Assembly: GCA_025360585.1 (NCBI GenBank)
Contig: JANYBW010000036.1
Span: 1 to 41,247 of the forward strand
Direction of reading: 5' to 3'
From: Actinomycetes bacterium
GTDB taxonomy: Bacteria > Actinomycetota > Acidimicrobiia > IMCC26256 > PALSA-610
DNA: 41,247 nucleotides
Below are positions 6,678 through 14,389 of the stretch, one piece after another. Each line of letters starts with the position of its first letter. The stretch's first letter is position 1. The notes beneath the pieces are model-generated. The model ran no database searches, was not told the origin of the DNA, and saw only the letters and a program-made list of their open reading frames with translations. A program made the position numbers and the translations under genes.

Positions 6678-7067
6678 TCGTTCGCACGCGTCGGATCCGC
6701 GCGGGTCCCCGACATCACCGCAGTCTGGCATGCGGGCCTGCCAGGGTTCCAAGCTTCTGTGTGCGGCCAGCGCTCGGGAGTTGCCCCATCGTCTTCGACC
6801 GGGCCCGATGTTCTGAACCGCGGCGAGGCGCTGTCGGCTTCGTTTGGGTTCGGTCTCTCGAAAGCACGCACGATCACGATTGCTCCAGTGTTCACGAACC
6901 CCGGACCGGCTGCATCAGTAAACACCAGCATTGTCAATGCTGCGACTGGCGCAAGTGTGAGCCCCGATATCGCGGGCGGCTCGACATACACCGGACTGCG
7001 CGGTAACTACACGTTGGTAGTGCAATCAGCATCCTTCGACGCTGACGGCTTCACCATCACGACGTAG
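6678..7067 (+). pseudogene. Fragment of a secreted, beta-rich Ser/Thr/Gly protein
   Basis: The frame that ends the hydrolase stays open after its TAG for 130 codons to 7067. Its part from about 6760 reads STGPDVLNRGEALSASFGFG, then ARTITIAPVFTNPGPAASVN and GLRGNYTLVVQSASFDADGF, a composition typical of extracytoplasmic beta-sandwich domains. There is no credible start: a GTG at 6759 lacks a ribosome binding site and a signal peptide is missing. I read it as the end of a secreted protein whose beginning is gone. Function unknown. Its last bases overlap the end of the convergent ltrA gene by 11 nt. Confidence 0.45.
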
Positions 7068-8241
7068 TCTCTGCAACCCGGGTCGTTTGGCGAGCTTGTT
7101 CCTGTTTGAACAGTCCGTAACGTACGAACTGCGCAACGCCTAAGACGGCCGCGGTGGCGCCGACGAGGTAGACGGCATCGAGTTTCGCGCCGAGAACCAC
7201 AAGCACAGCGACAATCGCGATCGTCGCGATTCGTTCGAACGACCAGCGTTTCGTCAGACGCAGTCGCAAGATTGTGAGGCCTCCGACAAATGACGCCACC
7301 GAAGCGAACAACAGCACCCGATAAAACGTCGGCAAAGCATGCTGTGGGGTTTCGACGACGTGTTCGGCGACAACCGAATAGAACACCACGCCCATCACAA
7401 GTGGGAAATGACCGAACGTAAAGAAGTCGCGTGCGAGCTCGCCGCGTTCGATTGGCGCCGCTTCCATCAATGCCTTCTCTGCGATCGTAGGTACGTACGC
7501 GAAATACGACCACCAAAGCAGGCACGCAACGAGTGCTGCGACGATCACTGCACCGACAACGGTTGCGCTGAGGCCTTTATCGCTCAATCGGTACGCAGTG
7601 GCGCCAATTGCAACAACAACTTCACCCAACGCGATGATGAGAAACAATGCGTGTCGTTCCGCAAAATGCGTCGGGTTGATCGACCAGTCACCGCCGGCTC
7701 CACGAAACGCGCCTAAAATGTTGAAGATCGCGCTGATTCCCCAAATCCAAACGCGTGTGTCGCCATGGAAAAATGCACCTGCGAATACGAGCACGGGGCA
7801 TACGAGCGCGAGGCTGGCGTAGCGTATAAATGCGTCACGTTGTTGTGGGCGTGTCACCGTGAGCGCTGCCTGCATGCCGAGCACCATGATCTGCACTCCG
7901 AAATATGCGCTACCGAACCAGATACCTGTGCCGTGAAACGCTTGCGGAATCGAAATCGTCATGATGAGCGTGAAAGGCACCGCGAGTAGCACGAGCACTC
8001 GACTGAGCGGATGGCGTTGGAGATCCATCGCAGCCCCAGCCCAGGTGAACTGCGACCATTGCCACCAGACCAGAAACGCAATCAATACGCCATGAAACAC
8101 AGACGACGCGTTGCCGTGCTCTCGTATCAGCGTTGCGAATTGCGTGACGGCGAAGACGAAAACCAGATCCAAAAACAGTTCGAGGTTCGTCGCGTGGCGT
8201 TCCTCAAATATCGGGTCGACCAGCGGTTCGTTTTCGATCAT
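7057..8241 (-). CDS. ltrA: Low temperature requirement A (LtrA) family membrane protein
   Basis: This 394-residue integral membrane protein is complete and has the family hallmarks: RHATNLELFLDLVFVFAVTQ at the start and HFAERHALFLIIALGE in the middle, within about ten hydrophobic segments. LtrA was named from a Listeria cold-growth gene, but the biochemical function of the family is not established. It acts in the cytoplasmic membrane. The ATG at 8241 fits the family start (MIENEPLVDPIFEERHATNL). It converges on the secreted-protein fragment to its left, overlapping by a few bases, and is the last gene on this strand after the sigma-factor group. Confidence 0.9.
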   Translation of the reverse strand: MIENEPLVDPIFEERHATNLELFLDLVFVFAVTQFATLIREHGNASSVFHGVLIAFLVWWQWSQFTWAGAAMDLQRHPLSRVLVLLAVPFTLIMTISIPQAFHGTGIWFGSAYFGVQIMVLGMQAALTVTRPQQRDAFIRYASLALVCPVLVFAGAFFHGDTRVWIWGISAIFNILGAFRGAGGDWSINPTHFAERHALFLIIALGEVVVAIGATAYRLSDKGLSATVVGAVIVAALVACLLWWSYFAYVPTIAEKALMEAAPIERGELARDFFTFGHFPLVMGVVFYSVVAEHVVETPQHALPTFYRVLLFASVASFVGGLTILRLRLTKRWSFERIATIAIVAVLVVLGAKLDAVYLVGATAAVLGVAQFVRYGLFKQEQARQTTRVAETTS

Positions 8242-8297
8242 CGATCTGTTCTAGCTCAACAGGCCTGGAATCCGATGTGAGGTCGATCGCCACTGCC

Positions 8298-9164
8298 TTA
8301 GGCCAGGTCAAAAACCCGATCGAGGCCTTCGATGAGCCAGCGATGTTGCGCTTCTATCGCGGGACGTTCACCGCGAAATGACAAGCCTTCGATGAGCGCG
8401 ACGGCGTCTCCGCGAATTGCCGCAGTGGTTGGGCGATCATCAAACGAGTGCACGACAACGTTGCCTGATTGATCCGGCGTCGCGGCGGTCGTCTCGACAA
8501 CAAAATCGACTGCAAAATCGATTGCAGGATCGGTAGCTGTAACCCGAAGTGATCCTTGTCGTGTATCGCCGAACATCATGCGGAAACTGGGGGCTAGTGC
8601 GCTGACGAACGCAAGACATGCACGAACCTCATCGGTATGTAGTTTCTGTTGGCGGCCCAATGGAAGCAGGATGTCGCGTTCGTGGATCCATGAATCCCAC
8701 AGGCCGTGGAGCAACACCGCGGTGATCGGTACATGACCCGACGGCGCTTCGGCGCGCAACTGGAGTTCGTGTTGTTGGATCGCTTGTCCTGTCGTTGTGA
8801 GGCGTTCAATGGATTCGATGAACGCTTGTTGCGTTTCTGCGATTGATCGATTTCGGTGCATAGACACGATGAGTTCGGGCGTCCTCGCCGGATCAAACGC
8901 TGCGAGCATTTGCGTTGGTGTGCCTCCGAGGCCCGCGCACAGCGATGCATTCCAAAAGTCATTCACCGTTTCGAGGTGCAGCACAACATCGAGCACGCTC
9001 CATCCGTCGCAACGAGATTGTGTTCGCCAAGCCGATTCGTCGAACGTAGCGACGATCGCGGCGAGACGCTCACGTTGTCGAATAAACGGCGCTATCGGAT
9101 CTGCAACAACATCAGTTCCGATCGCAAAGACGGCCGCATCTCCATACCGAGGTTTGATCTGCAC
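8298..9164 (-). CDS. DinB/maleylpyruvate isomerase N-terminal domain protein
   Basis: This protein of about 288 residues has the actinobacterial DinB-like pattern: RERLAAIVATFDESAWRTQS, then CDGWSVLDVVLHLETVNDFW, which places the metal-site His and Trp residues, then GTPTQMLAAFDPARTP. Its C-terminal half has the SCP2-like strand pair FVVETT...NVVVHSFDDRPTTAAIRG. These are putative thiol-dependent transferases; the substrate is unknown. The start is uncertain: the frame stays open far upstream over the PASTA gene, and I chose GTG 9164 as the only start between that gene's end (9202) and the conserved domain. It is probably cotranscribed behind the sigma factor and PASTA protein. Confidence 0.75.
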   Translation of the reverse strand: MQIKPRYGDAAVFAIGTDVVADPIAPFIRQRERLAAIVATFDESAWRTQSRCDGWSVLDVVLHLETVNDFWNASLCAGLGGTPTQMLAAFDPARTPELIVSMHRNRSIAETQQAFIESIERLTTTGQAIQQHELQLRAEAPSGHVPITAVLLHGLWDSWIHERDILLPLGRQQKLHTDEVRACLAFVSALAPSFRMMFGDTRQGSLRVTATDPAIDFAVDFVVETTAATPDQSGNVVVHSFDDRPTTAAIRGDAVALIEGLSFRGERPAIEAQHRWLIEGLDRVFDLA

Positions 9165-9201
9165 GAAGCAATTGCACCACAGCTGTGAAGGTGTTTGGGA
9201 T

Positions 9202-10542
9202 TCATTCCACCTGAGCTTCGATTTGGTGGATCGTCCCGTAACACGTCGCAAACGCGCGGTGATCGGGCATCTCTGTTGGCGGGGAGTTTGGCGCCGTAAA
9301 GGAACCGACGTCAAACGTGAACCTGATCTGAGCTGGAATGACGAGGTGAACTTCGCAAATGCCGTTGGCTGCTGCGGGATCGTCGCGATATTCAGCGACG
9401 AGCGTGATGCGAAGCACGTTTGTGCCGAGTGGAGCTTGACCATTCACTAGAGGCGTTGTGCGAGTCGTAAGGACCGTGGGCCGGGGCAATTCGCGCGACA
9501 CACTCGATGTCACGACCTTGCCGTGCGCGTCGACTCCAACGGCAACGACCGACCCGGCGATCTCGCAAGGCGTCGCCGACGTATTGCGCACAATGCCACT
9601 GCCGAAGTTATTTCCGGCTCCTGCCCCGCCGCCTTCAAAATCGATTGCCAAGTCGTGCAATGTGCACACGCGTTCCTTGTGGAGGGCGATCGTTACTTCG
9701 ATTTCCTTACCGAGTCCGCTGTGTCCGGGAGGAGGGTTCTGCAAGATGATCGTTTCGGCGGGGCGCGCGTCGTCACGTACGCCCTCGAGATACCGAACGG
9801 TGAAGCCGCTTGTTTTGGCAACCTTCGCGGCTTGCGTCATCGTGAGCCCAGAGAGATCGGGCGCGCGTTGTGCCCTTCCGATTGAAGAGTTGATATTCAC
9901 CGTCAAGATGTACGTGCCCAAATGACCGCTTGCAACGTGTGGCTGGCCGTTGACCACAATGATTCTCGGATCGCACGCAACAGCCGTCGCGAGCGCGTCG
10001 ACGATTGTTCCGTTGCTATAAGAAAAGCGAATCAACGTGTCGGGCTTCGGAGTGCCGCATCCCGAAGGAAATGTGCCTATAGGCATTGAACGAATCATGT
10101 TGGCCAACGTTGTCGCTTGAATGGTGCCGAGCTCGGCGGGGGCACTTTCGAGGTCCTTCGATTTCACGTTCGTTTTGACAAACGAACAGATCAGAGCCGC
10201 ATGTGGCGGAGTCGTCGGAAGCGGCTGATCTTCGTTGCGGGTAGGAATCGTCGCCGGACAAGTGCGAACGTCGAGCGTTGTGGGCGTGACAATTCGAACG
10301 CGCGGCCCAGTTGGTTTGGTGTTTTCGGCGCGAATCGCGATGAAGGCGATGCCTGCGATGATTGCGGCCGCAGCACACAATGCCGTGACGGCAACGACGT
10401 ACGACTTCCGTCGTAAGGCAAGAGCGCCGCCAGCCGAACTTCCGTGCGCGATGCGTTGTTCTCGTTCGCTGTCGAGCGTGCGCCCGTAGCGCTGGAGGCG
10501 CTCGTCGACGCTGTTGTCCGCAGAGTTCGGTGTGTCAGCCAT
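9202..10542 (-). CDS. Single-pass membrane protein with PASTA domain, probable sigma-factor partner
   Basis: This 446-residue protein has a charged cytoplasmic N-terminus (1-46, VDERLQRYGRTLDSEREQR), one transmembrane helix (about 48-70) and a large outside part. A PASTA domain is visible at about 226-287 (APDLSGLTMTQAAKVAKTSG, then ILQNPPPG and IEVTIA). The C-terminal ~150 residues (292-440) resemble the DUF4232 type, with a CxLxxLxI start, GGGAGAGN and NTSATPCEIAG. PASTA domains usually sense peptidoglycan fragments in Ser/Thr kinases. The start codon overlaps the end of the ECF sigma gene by 8 nt, so the pair is translationally coupled, as for anti-sigma factors. No zinc-binding HxxxCxxC anti-sigma motif is present, so that role is inferred from position and topology. 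Confidence 0.8.
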   Translation of the reverse strand: MADTPNSADNSVDERLQRYGRTLDSEREQRIAHGSSAGGALALRRKSYVVAVTALCAAAAIIAGIAFIAIRAENTKPTGPRVRIVTPTTLDVRTCPATIPTRNEDQPLPTTPPHAALICSFVKTNVKSKDLESAPAELGTIQATTLANMIRSMPIGTFPSGCGTPKPDTLIRFSYSNGTIVDALATAVACDPRIIVVNGQPHVASGHLGTYILTVNINSSIGRAQRAPDLSGLTMTQAAKVAKTSGFTVRYLEGVRDDARPAETIILQNPPPGHSGLGKEIEVTIALHKERVCTLHDLAIDFEGGGAGAGNNFGSGIVRNTSATPCEIAGSVVAVGVDAHGKVVTSSVSRELPRPTVLTTRTTPLVNGQAPLGTNVLRITLVAEYRDDPAAANGICEVHLVIPAQIRFTFDVGSFTAPNSPPTEMPDHRAFATCYGTIHQIEAQVE

Positions 10543-11014
10543 CGTTGGTTCCTAACGCGTTGCGAAGTTTTGCAGTACCGCGGGTTATGTGGTTGCGCAA
10601 GCTCGACACCGAACAGCCCAGCGTTGCAGCAGCTTCAGTGAGTGTGTATCCATGTGCGTGGACCAGTACAACCGCGCTGCGTTGTCGATGCGTGAGTTGC
10701 TGCAGTGCGACGGCAAGGTCACGATCAGGAATCGTGTGTTCAATCGAATGATCAACCTGTTCTGGCGGAAACACGATCGTTCGGCGTCGATATTTTCTCG
10801 AAGCTGATTGTCCGACCCGGAACAGATAACCCGTCGGGTTGCGCATCGCCGCGAGTTCGACGGGGTGTTCGCAGGCCCACAGCGCCGCGTCGTGAGCGGC
10901 CTCGGTGCCGACTTCAATGCCGTAGCGCGCAACTAACGCGCGGCCGACACACTCCACAATCGCAGCGATCGCGGCATCATGATGTGCAAGAGCGGCGTCG
11001 ATCGACGGAGGCAT
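10535..11014 (-). CDS. ECF-type RNA polymerase sigma factor
   Basis: This protein of about 159 residues has sigma-70 region 2-like helices (ARYGIEVGTEAAHDAALWAC, MRNPTGYLFRVGQSASRKYR) and a clear region 4 (DLAVALQQLTHRQRSAVVLV, HGYTLTEAAATLGCSVSSLR NHI), whose helix-turn-helix binds the -35 element. It would direct RNA polymerase to a small regulon, probably in response to a cell-envelope signal through the coupled PASTA membrane protein downstream. I chose ATG 11014; a TTG at 11038 would add 8 residues. Upstream lies a VOC gene remnant and a long hairpin. The regulon cannot be deduced from this window. Confidence 0.85.
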   Translation of the reverse strand: MPPSIDAALAHHDAAIAAIVECVGRALVARYGIEVGTEAAHDAALWACEHPVELAAMRNPTGYLFRVGQSASRKYRRRTIVFPPEQVDHSIEHTIPDRDLAVALQQLTHRQRSAVVLVHAHGYTLTEAAATLGCSVSSLRNHITRGTAKLRNALGTNDG

Positions 11015-11093
11015 TGATCTATCAGACCATCTCGACAACCGAAAGTGTCACGCGATCGGTCGGAAATGCCGTAACGGTCGCGGTGTCACCAAC

Positions 11094-11168
11094 CTATTGC
11101 GGGACCAGGATACAGAATTCGTTGCCGTATGGATCGGCGAGCACCGTCCACGAGACGTCGCCTTTGCA
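11094..11168 (-). pseudogene. VOC/glyoxalase-family C-terminal remnant
   Basis: The minus strand reads KGDVSWTVLADPYGNEFCIL then VPQ and a stop at 11094. LADPxGNEFCIL is the hallmark last strand of vicinal-oxygen-chelate (glyoxalase/bleomycin resistance-like) proteins, including the metal-ligand Glu. Only about 24 residues remain; upstream sequence shows no family resemblance and runs into the 11231-11279 hairpin. This is a 3' scar of a deleted gene. Confidence 0.65.
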
Positions 11169-11230
11169 TCGATCATGAGTGTGGTCGGTCGAATCATCTC
11201 CGAATTATCGCCGCTCGCATCGCTTCCGCT

Positions 11231-11279
11231 GAACTTTGTCCCTTTTCCTGCGGTTACGGCAGGAAAAGGGACAAAGTTC
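11231..11279. repeat. Perfect inverted repeat, 21-bp arms with 7-nt loop
   Basis: The arm at 11231-11251 (begins GAACTTTGTCCC, ends TTTTCCTGC) is exactly complementary to 11259-11279 (GCAGGAAAAGGG...AAAGTTC); the loop is GGTTACG. No mismatch occurs in 21 bp. It lies between the end of the MarR gene (11298, reading leftward) and the VOC remnant. It could act as a terminator for the MarR operon, but the arm is much longer than usual and no T-run follows. It may instead be a dispersed palindromic element. Confidence 0.85.
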
Positions 11280-11297
11280 GTCCGGTCATTGGCGGTA

Positions 11298-11924
11298 CTA
11301 ACCGGCGCCGTGACGATCGAGACCTTTCGGACGATGGCGCTTGGTCGGAGGAGGTGTTGGTTGCGGTGCGGCGACGCCAGCCGCGACTTTGCTGAGCAGT
11401 GTCCGCAAGGTTGCTATTTCAGTGTCGCTGATCGATTCGAAGATTGATCGCACACGTTGCTGGATCGCCGGCAACACATTGTCAAGGACGTCCTGCGCTG
11501 CTGGTGTGGTATCGAGCAGCACTTTGCGACGATCGTTGGGATCGTCGATGCGAATGACGAAGCCTTTGCGTTCGAGCGTGTCGATAAGACTTGTTACCGA
11601 ACCGGTGGTGATGTGCATCCGTTGGGCTACTTCTCCAGCCGGTATTGGCGTTCCGGCACCTTCGATGACGGCGAGAGCGTTGAGGCCAGCGTGGGAGAGC
11701 CCAGCTGGTTTGCAAACTTCGGCGACGCTGGTTTCGATCAACAATCCGGTTCGTTCGAGTTCGCGAGCAGCGCTGCCCGCGATGAGCGATGCACCCGGAT
11801 ATTCCTTTGCGAACGCGATTTGTTCCCGTGAGCGCGCCAAGGCAGAGGCACTCTTGGCGCGAGTGCCTCCACCTTGTTGCGACGATTTCTTGGGGGTCAG
11901 TTCAAACTCCGGCGGCAATCTCAA
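11298..11924 (-). CDS. MarR-family transcriptional regulator
   Basis: This protein of up to 208 residues has the MarR winged helix: LSHAGLNALAVIEGAGTPIP, then AGEVAQRMHITTGSVTSLID and the wing TLERKGFVIRIDDPNDRRKV, where the DxRxxxV/DRRK pattern is diagnostic. Flanking helices form the dimerisation domain. The N-terminal ~40 residues (KKSSQQGGGTRAKSASALAR) look disordered. The start is uncertain: TTG 11924 or 11918; both overlap the 3' end of the upstream monooxygenase-like gene, so the two form one operon. The C-terminal tail is Pro/Arg-rich. It probably controls its own operon through the palindromes at 12194-12261. Ligand unknown. Confidence 0.85.
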   Translation of the reverse strand: MRLPPEFELTPKKSSQQGGGTRAKSASALARSREQIAFAKEYPGASLIAGSAARELERTGLLIETSVAEVCKPAGLSHAGLNALAVIEGAGTPIPAGEVAQRMHITTGSVTSLIDTLERKGFVIRIDDPNDRRKVLLDTTPAAQDVLDNVLPAIQQRVRSIFESISDTEIATLRTLLSKVAAGVAAPQPTPPPTKRHRPKGLDRHGAG

Positions 11925-12174
11925 TGCGGGGCGGGCCGGCCACGCCGGCGCGGCTCATCGCTTCTTTGAGCTCGGCGCTGCCAGCAAAGCCTTCTGCTTG
12001 GCCGACTGTGGGGAAGCGATGAATCACAAAAATGTCGTTCTTGTCGGCAGGGTTCGTCATCACTTCGGCTCCGGTACAACCGTACTGCGCGCGCAGTGGT
12101 TCGACGCTGTCATACACGGAACGCCAGACGGCGTAGTCGGTAACTGGGTGGCGGACAAGCAACGTTGCGGACAT
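11902..12174 (-). CDS. Small ABM-like (ferredoxin-fold) protein, 90 residues
   Basis: MSATLLVRHPVTDYAVWRSV followed by YDSVEPLRAQYGCTGAEV and HRFPTVGQAEGFAGS...LKEAM matches the one-domain alpha/beta barrel type of antibiotic-biosynthesis-monooxygenase-like proteins, which work as dimers and include quinone-forming monooxygenases and heme-degrading enzymes. The conserved start LLVRHPVxDYAxWR is common in actinobacterial members of unknown function. It starts at ATG 12174 with a strong ribosome binding site (GAGGAG, 6 nt spacing) and overlaps the MarR gene by 23 nt. The MarR pairing suggests induction by a small aromatic or oxidant. The function beyond the fold is not clear. Confidence 0.75.
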   Translation of the reverse strand: MSATLLVRHPVTDYAVWRSVYDSVEPLRAQYGCTGAEVMTNPADKNDIFVIHRFPTVGQAEGFAGSAELKEAMSRAGVAGPPRIEIAAGV

Positions 12175-12193
12175 GGATACTCCTCAGGTTTTG

Positions 12194-12220
12194 GGAACTT
12201 CGATCGGTGTTCGAAGTTCC
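12194..12220. promoter_or_regulatory. Inverted repeat upstream of the ABM-like/MarR operon
   Basis: GGAACTTCGA at 12194-12203 is complementary to TCGAAGTTCC at 12211-12220, with a 7-nt spacer. It lies 20 nt upstream of the ATG at 12174, a fitting place for an operator or for a 5' leader hairpin. Confidence 0.6.
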
Positions 12221-12249
12221 TAGGGGTAAAGCTAACGAACCTAAAGATA

Positions 12250-12261
12250 CTTGATTTCAAG
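12250..12261. promoter_or_regulatory. Possible MarR operator CTTGATTTCAAG
   Basis: CTTGA-TT-TCAAG is a short near-palindrome resembling MarR-family sites (TTGA..TCAA). It lies in the AT-rich stretch 12230-12275 upstream of the operon, where -35/-10 boxes are expected. Autoregulation is inferred. Confidence 0.45.
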
Positions 12262-12268
12262 ATAAATG

Positions 12269-12439
12269 TCAAGCGGAATAGTCCCGGCCGACTCCTTGCA
12301 TGTGGCTTTTCCATTGTTCCTCGGCCGCGGCGCCAGCACAAGAGTCGATGTCGGCGAGCGACACGTTGCGCGATTGAAACCACTTCAACTCGTCGGCAAT
12401 CAGTTTCGGCTTTTTCTCGCGTTTGCTCACAACGACCAT
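12269..12439 (-). CDS. Small hypothetical protein (56 residues) behind the amidohydrolase
   Basis: ATG at 12439 opens a 56-codon gene beginning MVVVSKREKKPKLIADELKW and ending EEQWKSHMQGVGRDYSA. It is hydrophilic, lysine-rich at the start, with a central acidic helix (NVSLADIDSCAGAAAEEQWK). It begins 8 nt after the stop of the amidohydrolase gene, so it is surely on the same transcript. I do not recognise the family. The tight spacing suggests a companion of the amidohydrolase. Too small to be an enzyme by itself. Confidence 0.6.
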   Translation of the reverse strand: MVVVSKREKKPKLIADELKWFQSRNVSLADIDSCAGAAAEEQWKSHMQGVGRDYSA

Positions 12440-12446
12440 GTCGTGT

Positions 12447-13268
12447 TCATTTCGATCCGAAGAAGAACGCGCTGGCGTTGCCGTACAACCAGGCATCGCG
12501 AACATCATCGGGGAGATCAAGATTCGCGGCTTCACCAAGCGTGCGTTCGAACGACAACACTGGATAGTCGGACGCGAAGATGATCCGGTCTTTGCCGCGA
12601 GTGCGCATGTAGTGCAGCAGCGAATCCGGAAGCCGTTTTGGTGACCACGCGGACGTCATGAGTCGGAGGTTTTTGTATTTCAGCATCAGGCGAATTGCAG
12701 TGTCCCACCACGGATCCGCGCCGTGGATCATGCACAATTTGAGTTCGGGGAATCGATAACACACGCGATCGAGGTGCATCGGGTTCTGTGCCTCCGCGGG
12801 TAGCGGCGGCCCCGGAATGCCGGTGTTCATGCACAGCGCCAGATCGAGCTCGCAGCACTTGGTGTAGAGCGGGAAGTAGACCGCGTCCGTTGCCGGATAC
12901 ATGCCGTCGCCCCAGAAGCTCGGCCCGACCACCGCGTACGAAACTGGATGGTTCTGCACGAATGCCGTAAGCGTACGAACGGTTGGCATTGGTTTCAAGA
13001 GGTTGAATCCGCCAACTGCGAGCGTGAACCGATCGGGGTTGGCTTCAACGAACGATAACGCTCGACTATCGGTTTCGTTCACATTCGCCATGAGAATCGC
13101 ACGTTCGATGTCGTTGGCATCCATGTCGTCGAGTAACTCGGAAAGTTCTGGTTGTTTCAGGAACGCCGCTCCGGCTTTGAAGTAATCCTCTTTAACTCGT
13201 ATGAGCCAGTCGGCGGGATCCTTGCCGCCAATATCAACGTTTACTAGGCAGTCCATGGCGCGGGTCAT
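12447..13268 (-). CDS. Amidohydrolase-2 family TIM-barrel protein
   Basis: This 273-residue protein of the ACMSD-like amidohydrolase-2 family carries the C-terminal signature RIIFASDYPVLSFERTLGEA, where the Asp of SDYP is the last metal ligand/catalytic residue, then LDLPDDVRDAWLYGNASAFF. LCMIHGADPWWDTAI provides the His of the barrel. The usual HxH at the first strand is replaced by MDCLVNVDIGG, so metal binding may be altered. Relatives decarboxylate or hydrolyse aromatic and carboxylic compounds; substrate unknown. Start ATG 13268 has AAGGA 8 nt upstream; ATG 13256 is an alternative. A 56-residue gene follows at once. The divergent gene at 13497 encodes a NIPSNAP-like protein that may share the pathway. 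Confidence 0.85.
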   Translation of the reverse strand: MTRAMDCLVNVDIGGKDPADWLIRVKEDYFKAGAAFLKQPELSELLDDMDANDIERAILMANVNETDSRALSFVEANPDRFTLAVGGFNLLKPMPTVRTLTAFVQNHPVSYAVVGPSFWGDGMYPATDAVYFPLYTKCCELDLALCMNTGIPGPPLPAEAQNPMHLDRVCYRFPELKLCMIHGADPWWDTAIRLMLKYKNLRLMTSAWSPKRLPDSLLHYMRTRGKDRIIFASDYPVLSFERTLGEAANLDLPDDVRDAWLYGNASAFFFGSK

Positions 13269-13496
13269 GGCGTCGTTCCTTTGTGCTTGAGTAGATCTTG
13301 CAACGCGGGCTTAGTGTGCCGAGATGGTACGCGGCGACGGGTTCGTTCACGACGATTCGATGGCAGATTCTCAAAGAGTCATGGACCGCGATGCGTTGCG
13401 ACATATCGCGAAGCGATGCATTGCCGCCGGCACCACGAACGAGCATTGCCGAACGTCAAGGCACGAACGACAAGTCACCAACCCAGACGGAGCACC

Positions 13497-14231
13497 GTGA
13501 ACGACCGCGTGTACATCCACGAATTCATCGACATCATTGGCCACAACCGGGCCAACTACATGCAGCACATGACGGCGAACTGGAGTCCGATTGGCCAAGA
13601 AGAACGCAATCAGTTGTGTTACGGCGTATGGGCGCTGATCGGTTCCACAGGGGCGTGGCCCAAGACGGTCAACATGTGGGAACACGAGAATTGGTCGGGG
13701 CTGGCCGCTTCATTCGCGCATGAAAGTGTGGGCAAGGGTGCACAAGATCCGGCACTCGAAAGGTGGTGGGCAAAGGCGGCCAACTTCCGCAGCGGTGGCT
13801 ACGACCGGATCATCGTCCCGGCACCGTGGACTCCGACGATTGAAGAACTTTGTGTCGACGGCGTCCGCGGGGATCTGTATGCACACGAATTGATCACGGT
13901 CGAACCGAACGGCGCTCGCGACGTGCTCGAGCGGGCGCGTGACGTTGCCGATCTCCACGCGCGCCACGGATGGAAGTTGTTCGGCGCGTTCACGACTGCG
14001 ATGGGCAACGATGACGAAGCGCTGCTGTTGTGGTCGATCCCGACGTGGCAGCAATGGGCCGACGGTGAAGCCGATCGCGCACTGCAACAATGGCGCGGGA
14101 GTCTCGATGCGCTGGCGTTGGATCGCATCGTGATGGTCGATTCGCCACTGAACCCAATGCGTACCGGTCGTCAACCGCAACGATCCGACCGCGTCGACTG
14201 GACCGATGAGTTCGACGAGTTCGACGTTTGA
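13497..14231 (+). CDS. NIPSNAP/dimeric ferredoxin-fold-like protein
   Basis: This 244-residue protein begins VNDRVYIHEFIDIIGHNRAN and has MQHMTANWSPIG, LCYGVWALIGSTGAWPKTVN then MWEHENW, followed by a second half with LYAHELITVEPNGARDVLER, WKLFGAFTTAM and ALLLWSIPTWQQW. The two halves repeat the same pattern (strand with xYxHExI, helix, GxF/GVW strand, xxxWxxxxW), as expected for a tandem ferredoxin-like NIPSNAP/Dabb-type protein. No catalytic residues can be named. Start is GTG 13497 with GGAG five nt upstream. It is divergent from the amidohydrolase and 158 nt upstream of the deacylase-like gene. The family call is moderate; the gene itself is clear. Confidence 0.7.
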   Translation: MNDRVYIHEFIDIIGHNRANYMQHMTANWSPIGQEERNQLCYGVWALIGSTGAWPKTVNMWEHENWSGLAASFAHESVGKGAQDPALERWWAKAANFRSGGYDRIIVPAPWTPTIEELCVDGVRGDLYAHELITVEPNGARDVLERARDVADLHARHGWKLFGAFTTAMGNDDEALLLWSIPTWQQWADGEADRALQQWRGSLDALALDRIVMVDSPLNPMRTGRQPQRSDRVDWTDEFDEFDV

Positions 14232-14389
14232 GTCTTCGATTTTCCGCGAGGCGAGGACGGCGATCCAAGATGCTGAAGGCAACGAGTTCTGCGTGTCATG
14301 AACGCCAGGGCAGTAGCATTGCGCATCGGCGAGCCGGAGGCTGTCATCATCGACTCGATCGTATTTCCCGTCTGAATTTGGAGTTGCTC

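Noticed and set aside
11339-12567. 408-codon plus-strand frame over MarR, ABM-like and amidohydrolase genes
   Set aside because: Antisense to three recognised genes; no domain pattern of its own.
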